This document shows positions 34,988 through 43,943 of a stretch of DNA of 64,000 bases, in pieces. The DNA comes from Beijerinckiaceae bacterium. GTDB lineage: Bacteria; Pseudomonadota; Alphaproteobacteria; Rhizobiales; Beijerinckiaceae. The stretch is from assembly GCA_009773635.1 (NCBI GenBank), contig WSYC01000020.1, positions 41,571 through 105,570 on the forward strand. The letters are read 5' to 3'. The translations under genes were made by a program, and so were the position numbers. Each line of letters starts with the position of its first letter. Within the stretch, counting starts at the first letter, position 1. The notes under the pieces were generated by a model that saw only the letters and a program-made list of their open reading frames with translations, was not told where the DNA came from and did no database searches.

Positions 34988-35451
34988 TCGATCGCCGTCA
35001 GTTCGGGTTGTTGCTGGCCGCATTCGCCAGCCCGCCCGCTTTCGCCACCTCGCGCCCCGCCGTCACCGTGCATCGCAGCCCGACCTGCGGATGCTGCGGT
35101 GCCTGGGCCAATCATCTCAGGCGCGCCGGTTTTCCGGTCACGATTGTCAATGAAGCCGATATGGCGCCGGTGAAAAGTCGGGCGGGCGTGCCAGATGCGC
35201 TGCAATCCTGTCACACGGCGTTTGTCGAGGGTTATGTGATCGAGGGGCATGTGACCCTTGAGGCAATCGAAAAGCTGCTTGCCGAGCGGCCTCAAATCCT
35301 CGGCCTTGCCGTGCCGGATATGCCTGTCGGCTCGCCCGGCATGGAAATGCCGGATACAAAACCCGATCCGTTTTCCGTGATGGCCTTTCACAAAGACGGC
35401 AACCCGACGGTTTTCGTCGACTATCCGAACGGATATCGCAGGCTGGCTTGA
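34984..35451 (+). CDS. DUF411 metal-binding protein
   Basis: 155 residues with a Tat-like signal (DRRQFGLLLAAFASPPAFA). The DUF411 metal site is VHRSPTCGCCGAWANHLRRAGF, with LQSCHTAFVEGYVIEGHV downstream. Such periplasmic proteins occur in copper clusters and probably bind Cu(I). It is translationally coupled to the preceding small membrane protein. Confidence 0.88.
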   Translation: MIDRRQFGLLLAAFASPPAFATSRPAVTVHRSPTCGCCGAWANHLRRAGFPVTIVNEADMAPVKSRAGVPDALQSCHTAFVEGYVIEGHVTLEAIEKLLAERPQILGLAVPDMPVGSPGMEMPDTKPDPFSVMAFHKDGNPTVFVDYPNGYRRLA

Positions 35452-35492
35452 ACGTTCTACGGCAACGCTGCCTGCGATATGCTCAGGCGGAA

Positions 35493-35900
35493 CTAATGGC
35501 CGGCCATCGTCGTTTTACCACTGAGGCCCGCGAGAATCGGGCAATCGGGGCGGGCATCGGCGTGGCAGGCCTCGAGCAGATCGCGGAGCGTGGTCGCCAT
35601 CGCCTGCAATTCGACGATCTTACCCTCGATATCGGCAAGGTGTTCGGCAGCCAAGTGATGGACGTCGCGGCTGTTGCGATCCTTGTTGCGCCAGAGATCC
35701 AGCAGGGTCCGAATTTCGTCTAGCGAGAAGCCAAGGTCGCGCGCGCTGCGAATGAAGCGCAACTCGTGGATATCTCGCGCATCATAGTCGCGGTAGCCGT
35801 TGGTCCGCCTGGCACCTGAGGCGATCAGCCCGATGGCTTCGTAATGCCGGATCATTTTTGCCGAGACGCCACTCGCCTCGGCCGCTGTTCCGATCTGCAT
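35493..35900 (-). CDS. cueR: Copper-responsive MerR-family regulator CueR
   Basis: 135 residues. Winged helix IGTAAEASGVSAKMIRHYEAIGLI (S-x-K-M-I-R-x-Y is CueR-typical), dimer helix, and the Cu(I)-binding loop ACHADARPDCPIL with the two-coordinate Cys pair. The C-terminus carries a His tail (TTMAGH). Divergent from copA with a classical CueR box between them. Confidence 0.92.
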   Translation of the reverse strand: MQIGTAAEASGVSAKMIRHYEAIGLIASGARRTNGYRDYDARDIHELRFIRSARDLGFSLDEIRTLLDLWRNKDRNSRDVHHLAAEHLADIEGKIVELQAMATTLRDLLEACHADARPDCPILAGLSGKTTMAGH

Positions 35901-35922
35901 CGGGAATTCTCCATTTCAGTGC

Positions 35923-35953
35923 TTGACCTTCCAATTATGGGAAGGTGCTGACT
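35923..35953 (+). promoter_or_regulatory. CueR box and copA promoter
   Basis: ACCTTCC (35926-35932) and GGAAGGT (35940-35946) form the classical CueR dyad with a 7-base centre, overlapping a -35 TTGACC (35923-35928). A 19-base spacer puts the -10 at 35948-35953, where the match (CTGACT) is weak. Reads toward copA. Confidence 0.8.
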
Positions 35954-35997
35954 GGTTTCAAGACATTCGTTTCTGAATTCAATCGCTGGAGATTCAC

Positions 35998-38424
35998 ATG
36001 AAGACCGCCGCCCCGGAAATCACCAAGTCTTCTGCCGAATTGCTGGTCACGCCGGCGGCAAAACCTGCGGGGAACTGCTGTTGCGGGCACAAACACAAGG
36101 ATGACCGTTCTGACCCTCATGATCACGCAGCGACCAAGCCCGGCCTGAAGGACCCGGTTTGCGGGATGAGCGTCGATCCCTCGACCGCCAAGCACCATGC
36201 CCACCACGAAGGGCAGGACTACTATTTCTGCTCGGCGGGATGCCGGACAAAGTTCGAGGCCGATCCGCAGAAATACCTTGAGTCCACTGAGCTGCGCGCC
36301 GCCGAGCCGATGCCCGTGGGGACGATCTTCACCTGCCCGATGCATCCGGAGATTAGGCAGGAAGGCCCGGGCACCTGCCCTATCTGCGGCATGGCGCTAG
36401 AGCCCGAGACTGTCAGCCTCGACGATGCTCCCAACCCAGAACTGGCGGACATGACCCGCCGGTTCTGGATCGGCCTTGCACTGGCCATCCCGGTATTCTT
36501 CCTCGAAATGGGCGCACATCTGTTCGATTTCCATGCGCTGATGGCGGGGCAAACCTCGAACTGGGTACAACTCGCACTCGCGACCCCGGTCGTGCTCTGG
36601 GCGGGCTGGCCGTTCTTCGAGCGCGGCTGGGCCTCGCTTGTCTCCCGCAACTTCAACATGTTCACGCTGATCGCGATCGGAACGGGGGCCGCCTGGATCT
36701 ACAGCCTCGTCGCCACCCTCGCCCCCGGCCTGTTCCCGCCCGCCTTCCGGGCGATGGATGGCTCTGTCGCGGTCTATTTCGAAGCTGCTGCGGTGATCAC
36801 GGTTCTGGTGCTGCTCGGGCAGGTGCTGGAACTGCGTGCCCGCGAGCAGACCTCCGGCGCGATCAAGGCGCTGTTGGGGCTCGCGCCCAAAACCGCACGG
36901 AAAATCGACAAGAGTGGCGTGGAAACCGATATCCCGCTCGAGCACGTGCACTTGGGCGATCGGTTGCGCGTCCGCCCCGGCGAGAAAATCCCGGTCGATG
37001 GCGCCGTGGTCGAGGGACGCTCGAATGTCGACGAAGCCATGGTAACCGGTGAACCGATGCCCGTGGCCAAGGCGGTCGGCGCGCGGGTCATCGGCGGCAC
37101 CATCAACACCACCGGTTCGCTGGTGATCGAGGCAACCGCCGTCGGGCGCGATACGATGCTGGCGCGAATCGTTCACCTTGTGGCGCAGGCGCAGCGCTCG
37201 CGCGCGCCGATCCAGCGTCTGGCGGATACGGTTTCCGGCTGGTTCGTGCCCGCCGTGATGCTGATCTCGGTGCTGGCCTTTCTGGCCTGGTATCTGTTCG
37301 GCCCGGCGCCGCAATTCTCCTATGCGCTGATCGCGGCGGTCGCGGTGCTGATCATCGCCTGCCCCTGTGCGCTCGGGCTGGCGACGCCGATGTCGATCAT
37401 GGTCGGTGTCGGTGCCGGCGCACGTGCCGGCGTGCTGGTCAAGAACGCCGAAGCGCTCGAGCGGATGGAAAAGATCGACATGCTGGTGATCGACAAAACC
37501 GGCACCCTGACCGAAGGGCGACCGAGCGTGACCGGCATTATCACCACCGGTTCGCTTGATGAGAGCGAGCTGCTCCAGCTCACCGCCTCGGTAGAGAAAC
37601 TCAGCGAACATCCGCTGGCGCATGCCATCGTCACGGCAGCAGAAAAGCGCGGCATCGCCCTTCTGCCCGCGCTCGATTTTGACTCGCCGATCGGCAAGGG
37701 CGCGCGCGCGAAAATCAACGGCCGCGATATCGCCATCGGCCAGGAGCGCTATCTTGCCGAGATTGGCGTGACTGTGGCAACCGAGGCGGCAACGACCATG
37801 CGCCATGAAGGCGCGACAGCCGTCTTCGTGGCGGTCGACGGGAAGCTGGCGGGCATTCTTCGCATCGAAGACCCGATCAAATCCTCGACGCCAGTGGCGT
37901 TGGCAACCTTACGCGAAGCGGGCATCGAGATCATGATGCTGACCGGCGATGCGAAAGGCACGGCAAAGGCGATTGCGGAACGGCTTGGCATTATCAGGTT
38001 CGAGGCCGAGGTGACGCCAGAGCGCAAGCAGCAGGTCGTTGCCAAACTACGGGCCGAAGGGCGGATCGTCGCGATGGCGGGCGATGGTGTGAATGATGCG
38101 CCCGCGCTTGCTGCCGCCGATGTCGGAATCGCGATGGGCAACGGCACCGATGTCGCGCTCGAAAGCGCCTCGGTCGCGCTGCTCAAGGGCGATCTCACCG
38201 GCATCGTCAAGGCGCGGCAGCTCTCGGCCGCGACCATGGCGAATATCCGGCAGAACCTGTTCTTCGCGTTTTTCTACAACGCCGCCGGGGTGCCGATCGC
38301 GGCCGGCATCCTCTACCCCGCCTTCGGCATTCTCGTCTCGCCGATCATCGCCGCCGCCGCGATGGCACTGTCCTCGGTCAGCGTGATCACCAACGCGCTG
38401 CGTCTGCGTGCTCTGAAGCTGTAA
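35998..38424 (+). CDS. copA: Cu(I)-exporting P-type ATPase CopA with YHS and metal-binding N-terminus
   Basis: 808 residues. The N-terminus has a [10 protein letters not shown] cluster, a YHS domain ([14 protein letters not shown] ... [12 protein letters not shown]) and a second metal-binding region ([22 protein letters not shown]). The ATPase core shows [15 protein letters not shown] (CPC), [20 protein letters not shown] and [20 protein letters not shown]. The layout is that of PIB-1 Cu(I) exporters. It is divergent from cueR and under a CueR box. Confidence 0.95.
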   Translation: MKTAAPEITKSSAELLVTPAAKPAGNCCCGHKHKDDRSDPHDHAATKPGLKDPVCGMSVDPSTAKHHAHHEGQDYYFCSAGCRTKFEADPQKYLESTELRAAEPMPVGTIFTCPMHPEIRQEGPGTCPICGMALEPETVSLDDAPNPELADMTRRFWIGLALAIPVFFLEMGAHLFDFHALMAGQTSNWVQLALATPVVLWAGWPFFERGWASLVSRNFNMFTLIAIGTGAAWIYSLVATLAPGLFPPAFRAMDGSVAVYFEAAAVITVLVLLGQVLELRAREQTSGAIKALLGLAPKTARKIDKSGVETDIPLEHVHLGDRLRVRPGEKIPVDGAVVEGRSNVDEAMVTGEPMPVAKAVGARVIGGTINTTGSLVIEATAVGRDTMLARIVHLVAQAQRSRAPIQRLADTVSGWFVPAVMLISVLAFLAWYLFGPAPQFSYALIAAVAVLIIACPCALGLATPMSIMVGVGAGARAGVLVKNAEALERMEKIDMLVIDKTGTLTEGRPSVTGIITTGSLDESELLQLTASVEKLSEHPLAHAIVTAAEKRGIALLPALDFDSPIGKGARAKINGRDIAIGQERYLAEIGVTVATEAATTMRHEGATAVFVAVDGKLAGILRIEDPIKSSTPVALATLREAGIEIMMLTGDAKGTAKAIAERLGIIRFEAEVTPERKQQVVAKLRAEGRIVAMAGDGVNDAPALAAADVGIAMGNGTDVALESASVALLKGDLTGIVKARQLSAATMANIRQNLFFAFFYNAAGVPIAAGILYPAFGILVSPIIAAAAMALSSVSVITNALRLRALKL

Positions 38425-38433
38425 GGCGGACCG

Positions 38434-38985
38434 TCACGGACGGGCGGCATAACCCCGGAGCCGCGCATAGCCTTCGACCTGTTCGAGGGTGAGCGCGGCT
38501 CGCGTGTCGAGATGGTAGCGCAGATGCGCCTCGCGCAACCGCCCGTTCGCCTCCGCCACGACCTTCGTCGTCTTCGCAAGCGATGCCGCATCAACCCGCT
38601 TCTCCGCAAACAGGCGGTCGAGCGCGGTTTCCGCAGTGATGACCTCGCCACCGATGGCAATGGTTTCCTGCTTCATGGCGTGGATCAGACCCTGCATCCG
38701 CGTGCGCTGCTCGGGGGTAAGCACAAGCTTGTCCGCCAGTTCCAGCACATGCATCGGGCCGGGATAACCGTTGAGTTCGGCGGCGAGCGCCAGTCCCATA
38801 CCTCGCCCGGCCCTGAGATCGGCGATCTGGCTTTCCGAAAGCGCCTTGGTGGAGCGGGTTTCGAACCCGGCATAAGCCGACGGCGGTGCGCTCTGCTGGT
38901 GTCCCTGATGCTGCGTGAGGGCGGGGCCGGTCAGGGAAGCGGAGAGCGCGAAGACACCAGCGGCCAGGACTGAAGTGCGGGTCAT
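38434..38985 (-). CDS. Spy/CpxP-like periplasmic protein
   Basis: 183 residues from ATG 38985 with an AGGAAC ribosome-binding site and a signal peptide. Two LTxxQ motifs (LVLTPEQRTRMQ and AALTLEQVEGYARL) mark the Spy/CpxP/CnrX fold; a His/Gln-rich segment (HQGHQQSAPP) follows the signal. Members act as periplasmic chaperones or metal sensors. Convergent with copA (9 bases apart). Confidence 0.8.
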   Translation of the reverse strand: MTRTSVLAAGVFALSASLTGPALTQHQGHQQSAPPSAYAGFETRSTKALSESQIADLRAGRGMGLALAAELNGYPGPMHVLELADKLVLTPEQRTRMQGLIHAMKQETIAIGGEVITAETALDRLFAEKRVDAASLAKTTKVVAEANGRLREAHLRYHLDTRAALTLEQVEGYARLRGYAARP

Positions 38986-39059
38986 CCGGTGTTCCTGTTC
39001 TGAAATCAAAAGCAGCGTCCATCTTGCATGTCTCATCCTGCATCGACATGATCATAATC

Positions 39060-39596
39060 ATGTTGTTGCTGAAATCGCTGATATTTGCCGAGCAAATAGA
39101 AGAACGCAGTCTCGCGGCGCGAGAAACCCTGTTCCACCTCGGGGAACCTGTGACGCGGCTCTATGTTGTTCAGCAAGGCGAAGTCGCGCTTGAGCGGCTG
39201 TCCACCGATGGTCAGCGTCTGATCCTGCAACGGGCACGGGCAGGTGATGTGCTGGCGGAAGCGTCCTTTTTCGCAGAAGCCTACCATTGCGACGCAGTTG
39301 CGCTGACAGAAGCTCGCATCACAGGTGCCAGCTTAAGTCGATTGCGGATCGCTTCCCGCACTGATCCGGCGGTTATGGAGATAATCGCCCGCCATCTTGC
39401 AGCTCAGGTCCAGCAGAACCGCGCGCGCGCCGAAATCCTCTTACTCAAGCGGGTGTCCGAGCGGCTTGATGCTTGGATCGCCCTGAACGGCGGTGAGCTT
39501 CCTGCCAAGGGGAATTGGCATGTCCTGGCCGATGAAATCGGCGTGACAGCAGAGGCGCTCTACCGCGAGCTGTCTCGACGGAAATCCGGGATCTGA
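39060..39596 (+). CDS. Crp/Fnr-family transcriptional regulator
   Basis: 178 residues: cNMP-binding-like barrel (RLYVVQQGEVALERLSTDGQRLILQRARAGDVLAEASFF) with long helix and a C-terminal HTH (NWHVLADEIGVTAEALYRELSRRKSGI). No Fnr-type cysteine cluster is present, so it is not an Fe-S oxygen sensor. An upstream ATG at 39024 is in frame; ATG 39060 gives the usual family start. Divergent from the Spy-like gene. Effector unknown. Confidence 0.82.
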   Translation: MLLLKSLIFAEQIEERSLAARETLFHLGEPVTRLYVVQQGEVALERLSTDGQRLILQRARAGDVLAEASFFAEAYHCDAVALTEARITGASLSRLRIASRTDPAVMEIIARHLAAQVQQNRARAEILLLKRVSERLDAWIALNGGELPAKGNWHVLADEIGVTAEALYRELSRRKSGI

Positions 39597-39728
39597 CACC
39601 AAGCAATTAGGGGGCATCCGATTTGTTATTCGGTTCGTGTTGTGCGTCATATTAATTAATGTATTAAACAATACCTTTCATTTCAACGCGCCCATGTCCG
39701 CAGCAATTCCTCACTTAGAACGAAACCC

Positions 39729-39955
39729 AGAAATGCCGCCGCATTTGATCGCCCCGGCAAAGCAGCTGTGATTGAAAGATATTGGCGTGCTCGTGCCGAT
39801 CTCCGCAGCCGTGGTTTCAAGCCCCGCGATTTCTGCACTTCCGCGATGCGTCTCGCGTCAACGACAATAACGGTTTCCGTTTCGGAGCCTCCGTCATTCT
39901 CGTGGACGCTGCATCGACGACGTTTCCCAAATTCGCGTTGAAACCACTCGCTTAG
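39729..39955 (+). pseudogene. Decayed coding sequence upstream of the SSB-like gene
   Basis: One frame reads NAAAFDRPGKAAVIERYW followed by RARADLRSRGFKPRDF (39732-39830), and a second frame picks up as LHFRDASRVNDNNGFRFG then ASVILVDAAST to a stop at 39955. Together they look like one protein joined across a one-base deletion near 39830. There is no start codon in the first frame. I do not recognise the family. The rest of the 39597-39966 gap is AT-rich (around 39640-39680) and shows nothing else. Confidence 0.45.
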
Positions 39956-39966
39956 GAGATACGAAC

Positions 39967-40299
39967 ATGCGCACCACCAACCTCTTCATCATCCGCGGCT
40001 ACGTCGGACAGGATCCCAAGAGCTTCGGCAAGACCGCCAAGGTCTCGATCGCCACCAAGAACGTCTGGTGGGACCAGAAGGGCCAACGCCGCGAAGACAC
40101 CGAATGGGTCACCGTTTCCATCCTCAATGAGAAAGTCGCGACCTGGGTGACGACCAATGTCAAAAAGGGCGATCCCGTCTACGCCGAGTGTCGGGTGAAG
40201 GAATCCTCCTACGAGAAGAACGGCGAGCGGGTCTACACGACTGACATCATCGCCACTCTCTTCGACAGCCTCGTCCCCTCGGAGCCCGAAGGCAACTGA
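39967..40299 (+). CDS. Plasmid single-stranded DNA-binding-like (OB-fold) protein
   Basis: 110 residues. NLFIIRGYVGQDPKSFGKTAKVSIATKNVWWDQKGQRREDTEWVTVSI and the later VYAECRVKESSYEKNGERVYTTDIIA follow the SSB OB-fold, without the acidic C-terminal tail tip of full-length SSB. Typical of short plasmid-borne SSB-like proteins. A TTAGGAGAT site precedes the ATG. Followed by a strong terminator. Confidence 0.82.
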   Translation: MRTTNLFIIRGYVGQDPKSFGKTAKVSIATKNVWWDQKGQRREDTEWVTVSILNEKVATWVTTNVKKGDPVYAECRVKESSYEKNGERVYTTDIIATLFDSLVPSEPEGN

Positions 40300-40314
40300 T
40301 ACCGCCAAGATATT

Positions 40315-40346
40315 GGAGGGCGGTCACCCGCCCTCCTCCTTCTTTC
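40315..40346 (+). terminator. Rho-independent terminator after the SSB-like gene
   Basis: GGAGGGCGG (40315-40323), a TCAC loop and CCGCCCTCC (40328-40336) make a perfect 9-base-pair stem, followed by TCCTTCTTTC. Confidence 0.8.
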
Positions 40347-40487
40347 ACTGGAGGGCACAATGTTTCGCATTCACAAATCAGCGTAGCGGTTCTCGGTGAG
40401 CTAGGCTGTCGTCGCTCATTGCACTCGCCGAACCCACTTTTCGGTATCGGCCCATGCGGGTGACGATCCTTGACGTGGCAGGGTTAT

Positions 40488-40522
40488 CCATTTAGATAAT
40501 GTTTAATATATTACCTAAATGG
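40488..40522. promoter_or_regulatory. Long inverted repeat overlapping a gene start
   Basis: CCATTTAGATAAT (40488-40500) and ATTACCTAAATGG (40510-40522) are inverted with one mismatch across a 9-base AT spacer. The right arm contains the ATG of the lipoprotein gene at 40519. This is a strong operator candidate for a repressor of the 40.5-42.9 kb gene set. Confidence 0.6.
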
Positions 40523-41076
40523 AGATTGCCTTGCGCCCTACCCTTTCAGTCGCACTGACCTGCCTGCTGGGCGCATGCGGTATTGAGCAAAATGCCTTGA
40601 TGGAGCCCTCCCATATCCCAGCGCCACAGAGAGACGTTCTCTATGCTCCGAGGGAGGTGGCGAGCGGCAGGCTCCAATACGCTGGTGATGGTCAAGCGTT
40701 TGCACCAGTCATGACGCGTCGACACCCCTACCCTACCGAGATTCAAGCCAACTTCGCCTTCGAGCGCTCGCGCTGGATTTGGGCCTTCCAGCAAGCTGAC
40801 GCCGCCGGCATCTCTATCCGCATTTTTGCCTGCCGACCTGGTGCGCTCAACGGAGCAACGGGAAGGACGATCGCTTCTCGCGAGGCCGTGGCCGTTTGCG
40901 CAACCGACATTCTTGACGAGACGGGGCAGGTGCTTTCGCGCCTGCCGCTGAATTTCTACTACGAAGGACAAGCCTGGCGGGTTCACAATCCCGAACCGTC
41001 CTATGCGCCGCCTCGCTGGTCAAACCGAGATCCCTCCCTTCGCCGCAGCGCAGGCTGGTTTGGCGATCGCTACTGA
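40519..41076 (+). CDS. Lipoprotein, hypothetical (plasmid accessory)
   Basis: 185 residues with a lipoprotein signal (TLSVALTCLLGAC). The mature part has a central region with FERSRWIWAFQQADAAGISIRIFACRPG and a proline-rich C-terminus. No family recognised. The ATG lies inside an inverted repeat with no ribosome-binding site, whereas TTG 40531 has GGAG six bases upstream and may be the real start. It begins a row of four exported proteins. Confidence 0.6.
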   Translation: MEIALRPTLSVALTCLLGACGIEQNALMEPSHIPAPQRDVLYAPREVASGRLQYAGDGQAFAPVMTRRHPYPTEIQANFAFERSRWIWAFQQADAAGISIRIFACRPGALNGATGRTIASREAVAVCATDILDETGQVLSRLPLNFYYEGQAWRVHNPEPSYAPPRWSNRDPSLRRSAGWFGDRY

Positions 41077-41089
41077 GCTTTTGTGCGTG

Positions 41090-41686
41090 ATGGCGGGTTC
41101 TGATCGACATGTTGCTCTCTGTCTCGTTGCGTTTGTCCTCATCTGCTGTGTGCCGGGAGCGCTCGCTCAGATCGCGGCGCCCAACGAATGGCGATCAGTA
41201 AGCTATGCCGATCTCCAATTGCCGGGACCGACGACCACGAGTTTCGCGGCTCTCTGGGCTGATGAGATCACGCGCAACAATGCCGCCTATCGGAAGAGGG
41301 GTGATCGCCGGTTTCTTGCGGGAAACGCGCCTGCGACCGAAAGCCATTTTGTGATCCGGAGCCCGGTCAAGACTGTGGTGCTGAGTGTGCTGAACACCGC
41401 AACTGCTTGCCGCCATATCGCCACCGACGGAGTTGGTCGCGCGACCCTCAAACGCTGCCCGATGCGCCTTGCGGTCTATCAGGCGAACCGCTCTGCCATC
41501 CTGAATGCCGGCACGGGCTGCTTCATTGAGTATGCAGCCGTGGAAACAGGTTCGAGCAGGGATCCTGCGCGCAACGCCTCCTATGCCGCGTACGACAAGG
41601 ACACCCGGACCATCCGGACGGGCCTCTTCTTCGCTGGTCAGCCAGCGGATGACTGCATCACTCGTATCCCCCTGCCGCAAGGCTGA
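41090..41686 (+). CDS. Exported hypothetical protein
   Basis: 198 residues from ATG 41090 with a signal peptide (HVALCLVAFVLICCVPGALA). The mature chain has paired cysteines (TACRHIATDG, LKRCPMRLA, AGTGCFIEYA, DDCITRI), suggesting disulfides in the periplasm. Follows the lipoprotein gene by 13 bases. No known family. Confidence 0.6.
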   Translation: MAGSDRHVALCLVAFVLICCVPGALAQIAAPNEWRSVSYADLQLPGPTTTSFAALWADEITRNNAAYRKRGDRRFLAGNAPATESHFVIRSPVKTVVLSVLNTATACRHIATDGVGRATLKRCPMRLAVYQANRSAILNAGTGCFIEYAAVETGSSRDPARNASYAAYDKDTRTIRTGLFFAGQPADDCITRIPLPQG

Positions 41687-41857
41687 TCAAGGAGCCACCC
41701 GATGCCGGCGCTGCTGCCCATCATCCCCCCAGAGAAGAACCCGAGATGCTGTCGGCCGCACCCGGACGGTCAAGGCAACCCTTCGGGCGCTTCCGCGGCC
41801 TTGACCATCCAGGCGCTTGCCGACTGGCGCATCGGATCTTCTTTTCGGAGGTTTTCG

Positions 41858-42223
41858 ATGGGTACTCTTGCCGCATGCATGATCACTGCCAGCCTCGGTA
41901 TGGGAGCTTTGGCGCAGGATCTGAACCAGCTCAAGGCAGGCCACTATGTCATCAAGGAGATCGGGTGCACGGGCGGCGGGAGCGCCGCTTCGCTTACTTT
42001 CGATGGCAGGAATCTTTCTGGCCACTATCAGGTTTGTCGCACGGACCCCATTTCCGGGACTCGCTTTCGCTCAACCTGCATCGAGTCCCAGGGGCTCGAT
42101 CGAAGAACTATCGATCAGATCAACGCTGACCCAGACAAGACGGTCATCGAACAATCGATTGTTGTTCGCTCGCCGAATGAGGTGGTCGTGGATGGCGTGG
42201 TATACGGGCTCTGCTCACAATGA
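41858..42223 (+). CDS. Small exported hypothetical protein
   Basis: 121 residues from ATG 41858 (CGGAGG upstream) with a signal peptide (LAACMITASLGMGALA). Four cysteines (EIGCTGGG, YQVCRTDP, RSTCIES, YGLCSQ) suggest two disulfides. Its stop overlaps the lytic transglycosylase start by four bases. Function unknown. Confidence 0.6.
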   Translation: MGTLAACMITASLGMGALAQDLNQLKAGHYVIKEIGCTGGGSAASLTFDGRNLSGHYQVCRTDPISGTRFRSTCIESQGLDRRTIDQINADPDKTVIEQSIVVRSPNEVVVDGVVYGLCSQ

Positions 42224-42888
42224 AGCGGATCGCCATTCACACAGCCGCATTTTTCGCATTCACGATTGCTTACGCATCTCAATGCCCGAATGGCGATGAA
42301 CTGCTCCGGAACAACACCCCTCTGACCTCTGTGTGTCCGAACGGGTTTGATAGCCGCAATCACAATGGTTCCATCGAGCAATCGATCGCTCGCGAACGCG
42401 AGACGGTCGCGATGATCATTGCAGCTGCGGAACAAGCCGGAATTCCTCCGGATATCGCACTCGCGGTCAGCTATCATGAATCGATGGGGTTCCGTTCTTG
42501 TGCTGGTTCACAAACTGGCGTTCTCGGGCCAATGCAGCTCACGAGGCGTACGGGACGAGGATACGGCTATGATCGCGATATTCTCGAACAGAATATCCGT
42601 GGAGGTGTGGCTACACTGCGCGATGCTTATCGCGCTTGTGGGATGGATTATGCCTGCCTTGCCTCTCGGTACAACGGTTCGACGCCAGCCGAGCAGGCAA
42701 GCTGGACGCGTGGCGTCCAGAATGCGCACCGGCAATTGCAGAACAATCCAGCACTTGCCGCATCAGCATGCCAGGGGAGCACCCAAGCTTGTGATTCCGG
42801 TCCCGGCGATTTTCCGACGACGCCAGTCGCTGCAAGCCCCCCTCCTCCTTCACCTTCTGATGTTATCGTCAGCACCAACGACATCTGA
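42220..42888 (+). CDS. Lytic transglycosylase (SLT domain), VirB1-like
   Basis: 222 residues: signal peptide, then an SLT domain with the catalytic Glu in ALAVSYHESMGFRS, GVLGPMQLTRRTGRGYGYD and NIRGGVATLRDAYRACG. The C-terminal Pro-rich tail (ASPPPPSPSD) resembles VirB1-type proteins that open murein for conjugation or secretion machines. No VirB genes lie in the window, so its partner apparatus is unknown. Confidence 0.82.
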   Translation: MKRIAIHTAAFFAFTIAYASQCPNGDELLRNNTPLTSVCPNGFDSRNHNGSIEQSIARERETVAMIIAAAEQAGIPPDIALAVSYHESMGFRSCAGSQTGVLGPMQLTRRTGRGYGYDRDILEQNIRGGVATLRDAYRACGMDYACLASRYNGSTPAEQASWTRGVQNAHRQLQNNPALAASACQGSTQACDSGPGDFPTTPVAASPPPPSPSDVIVSTNDI

Positions 42889-42922
42889 CCGACAATTTGC
42901 CTGACAGAGCCGGATAAGGGTT

Positions 42923-43240
42923 TCAGGCGATAGCCTGAAGCCCCTTTTTCTTCACAACCGTCAGAAGGCGAAGGGCCGGACCGCCGGGCTTTTTGACGCC
43001 TCGTTCCCAATCCGAGACGAGATTCTTGCTGACGTTCAGATAGCGCGCAAAAACCGGCTGCGAGAGGTGTTCACGTTCGCGGAGCGCCCGGATTTCATCG
43101 GGCGTCAGAGTGCTTATGGCGGTGAGGCAAGCCTCGTCGAATTCCCGCATGGTCTGCTTGTCGATAGCACCGCTCTGACGGAAGCCTTCCATCATGTCAT
43201 GGACGGCCGCCATCGCATCACTCTTATAGGTCTTGCCCAT
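42923..43240 (-). CDS. NadS/HigA-like XRE antitoxin, toxin not seen
   Basis: 105 residues with EFDEACLTAISTLTPDEIRALREREHLSQPVFARYLNVSKNLVSDWERGVKKPGGPALRLLTVV, the HTH layout of NadS/HigA-type antitoxins. The usual RelE/HigB-like toxin gene upstream is missing; the adjacent upstream gene is another antitoxin-like gene. It may be an orphan antitoxin or a simple regulator. Confidence 0.8.
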   Translation of the reverse strand: MGKTYKSDAMAAVHDMMEGFRQSGAIDKQTMREFDEACLTAISTLTPDEIRALREREHLSQPVFARYLNVSKNLVSDWERGVKKPGGPALRLLTVVKKKGLQAIA

Positions 43241-43294
43241 CGCAGTTCTCCTCTGACAGACGCCCTGTAAGAACCTATGAATCCATCTATAATA

Positions 43295-43552
43295 CTAGGT
43301 GTTACCTCCCAAGATTGTATCACGCGTTGCCGGCGAGGAAGATCGTTCATCCGGGCTCAGAAAGTCATCACGCTGCTGAGCAGCATGGATGGCATCAATC
43401 AGGCCGCTCCAGGTCGAGGGGCGCCGGGATAACACGACATCACCGGTTTCTGGATCGCGGCGCACATAGACCTCCGATGTTTCAAACCGGCAAAACGCGG
43501 GCAGTCGGATCGCCTGGTCGCCGCCAATTGTGAAAATTCTGACGATTTGCAT
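43295..43552 (-). CDS. VapB/VagC-like AbrB-type antitoxin, toxin not seen
   Basis: 85 residues: VRIFTIGGDQAIRLPAFCRFETSEVYVRRDPETGDVVLSRRPSTWSGLIDAI, the swapped-hairpin AbrB domain and C-terminal tail of VagC-type antitoxins. No PIN-domain toxin follows; the next 54 bases lead straight into the NadS-like gene. Appears orphan. Confidence 0.75.
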   Translation of the reverse strand: MQIVRIFTIGGDQAIRLPAFCRFETSEVYVRRDPETGDVVLSRRPSTWSGLIDAIHAAQQRDDFLSPDERSSSPATRDTILGGNT

Positions 43553-43625
43553 GTGCTGCCTCCCGAGTGACAGAGATTGAGCTGGATACCGTTATGCCTT
43601 TGGGTTCCCGAGGCCAAATCGGAGG

Positions 43626-43943
43626 CTACTGCAGAAAACCGCGCTGTGCCTCGATCAACCTCAGGATTTCCCGCTTCGCATACTGTCCCATTGGGCGCTT
43701 CATGTAGAAGCCAAAGACTGCCGCATAAAAGACCACGGAATCCGGCTGCTCCTTGATGACCGCCTCGGTCAGAAGTTCAGCGAACTTGAGCCGGGCGAGG
43801 TCGCCGGGATGCTTGTGTTTGACAAACTTCGCTATCTCGCACGCTGAAGGCAAAGGTTCCGCGCGCTCAGCCTGTTCGAACAGTTCATCGCACTCGATCA
43901 GGTTATCGAGGTGATCATTCGATTTTCTGTCGTCCCTGCTCAC
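43626..43943 (-). CDS. Hypothetical protein
   Basis: 105 residues from GTG 43943, which has GGAGAG at a good distance; the TTG at 43979 is the alternative. Mostly helical and charged, with CEIAKFVKHKHPGDLARLKFAELLTEAVI and YMKRPMGQYAKREILRLI. No family recognised. Same strand as the antitoxin genes, 73 bases upstream of them. Confidence 0.5.
   Translation of the reverse strand: MSRDDRKSNDHLDNLIECDELFEQAERAEPLPSACEIAKFVKHKHPGDLARLKFAELLTEAVIKEQPDSVVFYAAVFGFYMKRPMGQYAKREILRLIEAQRGFLQ

Noticed and set aside
36397..37806. 469-codon leftward frame opposite copA
   Set aside because: CopA motifs on the top strand are complete; the opposite frame is Gln/Arg/His-rich and has no domain.
42419..42904. 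Frame overlapping the lytic transglycosylase
   Set aside because: The transglycosylase frame has a signal peptide and catalytic motif; the other has neither.
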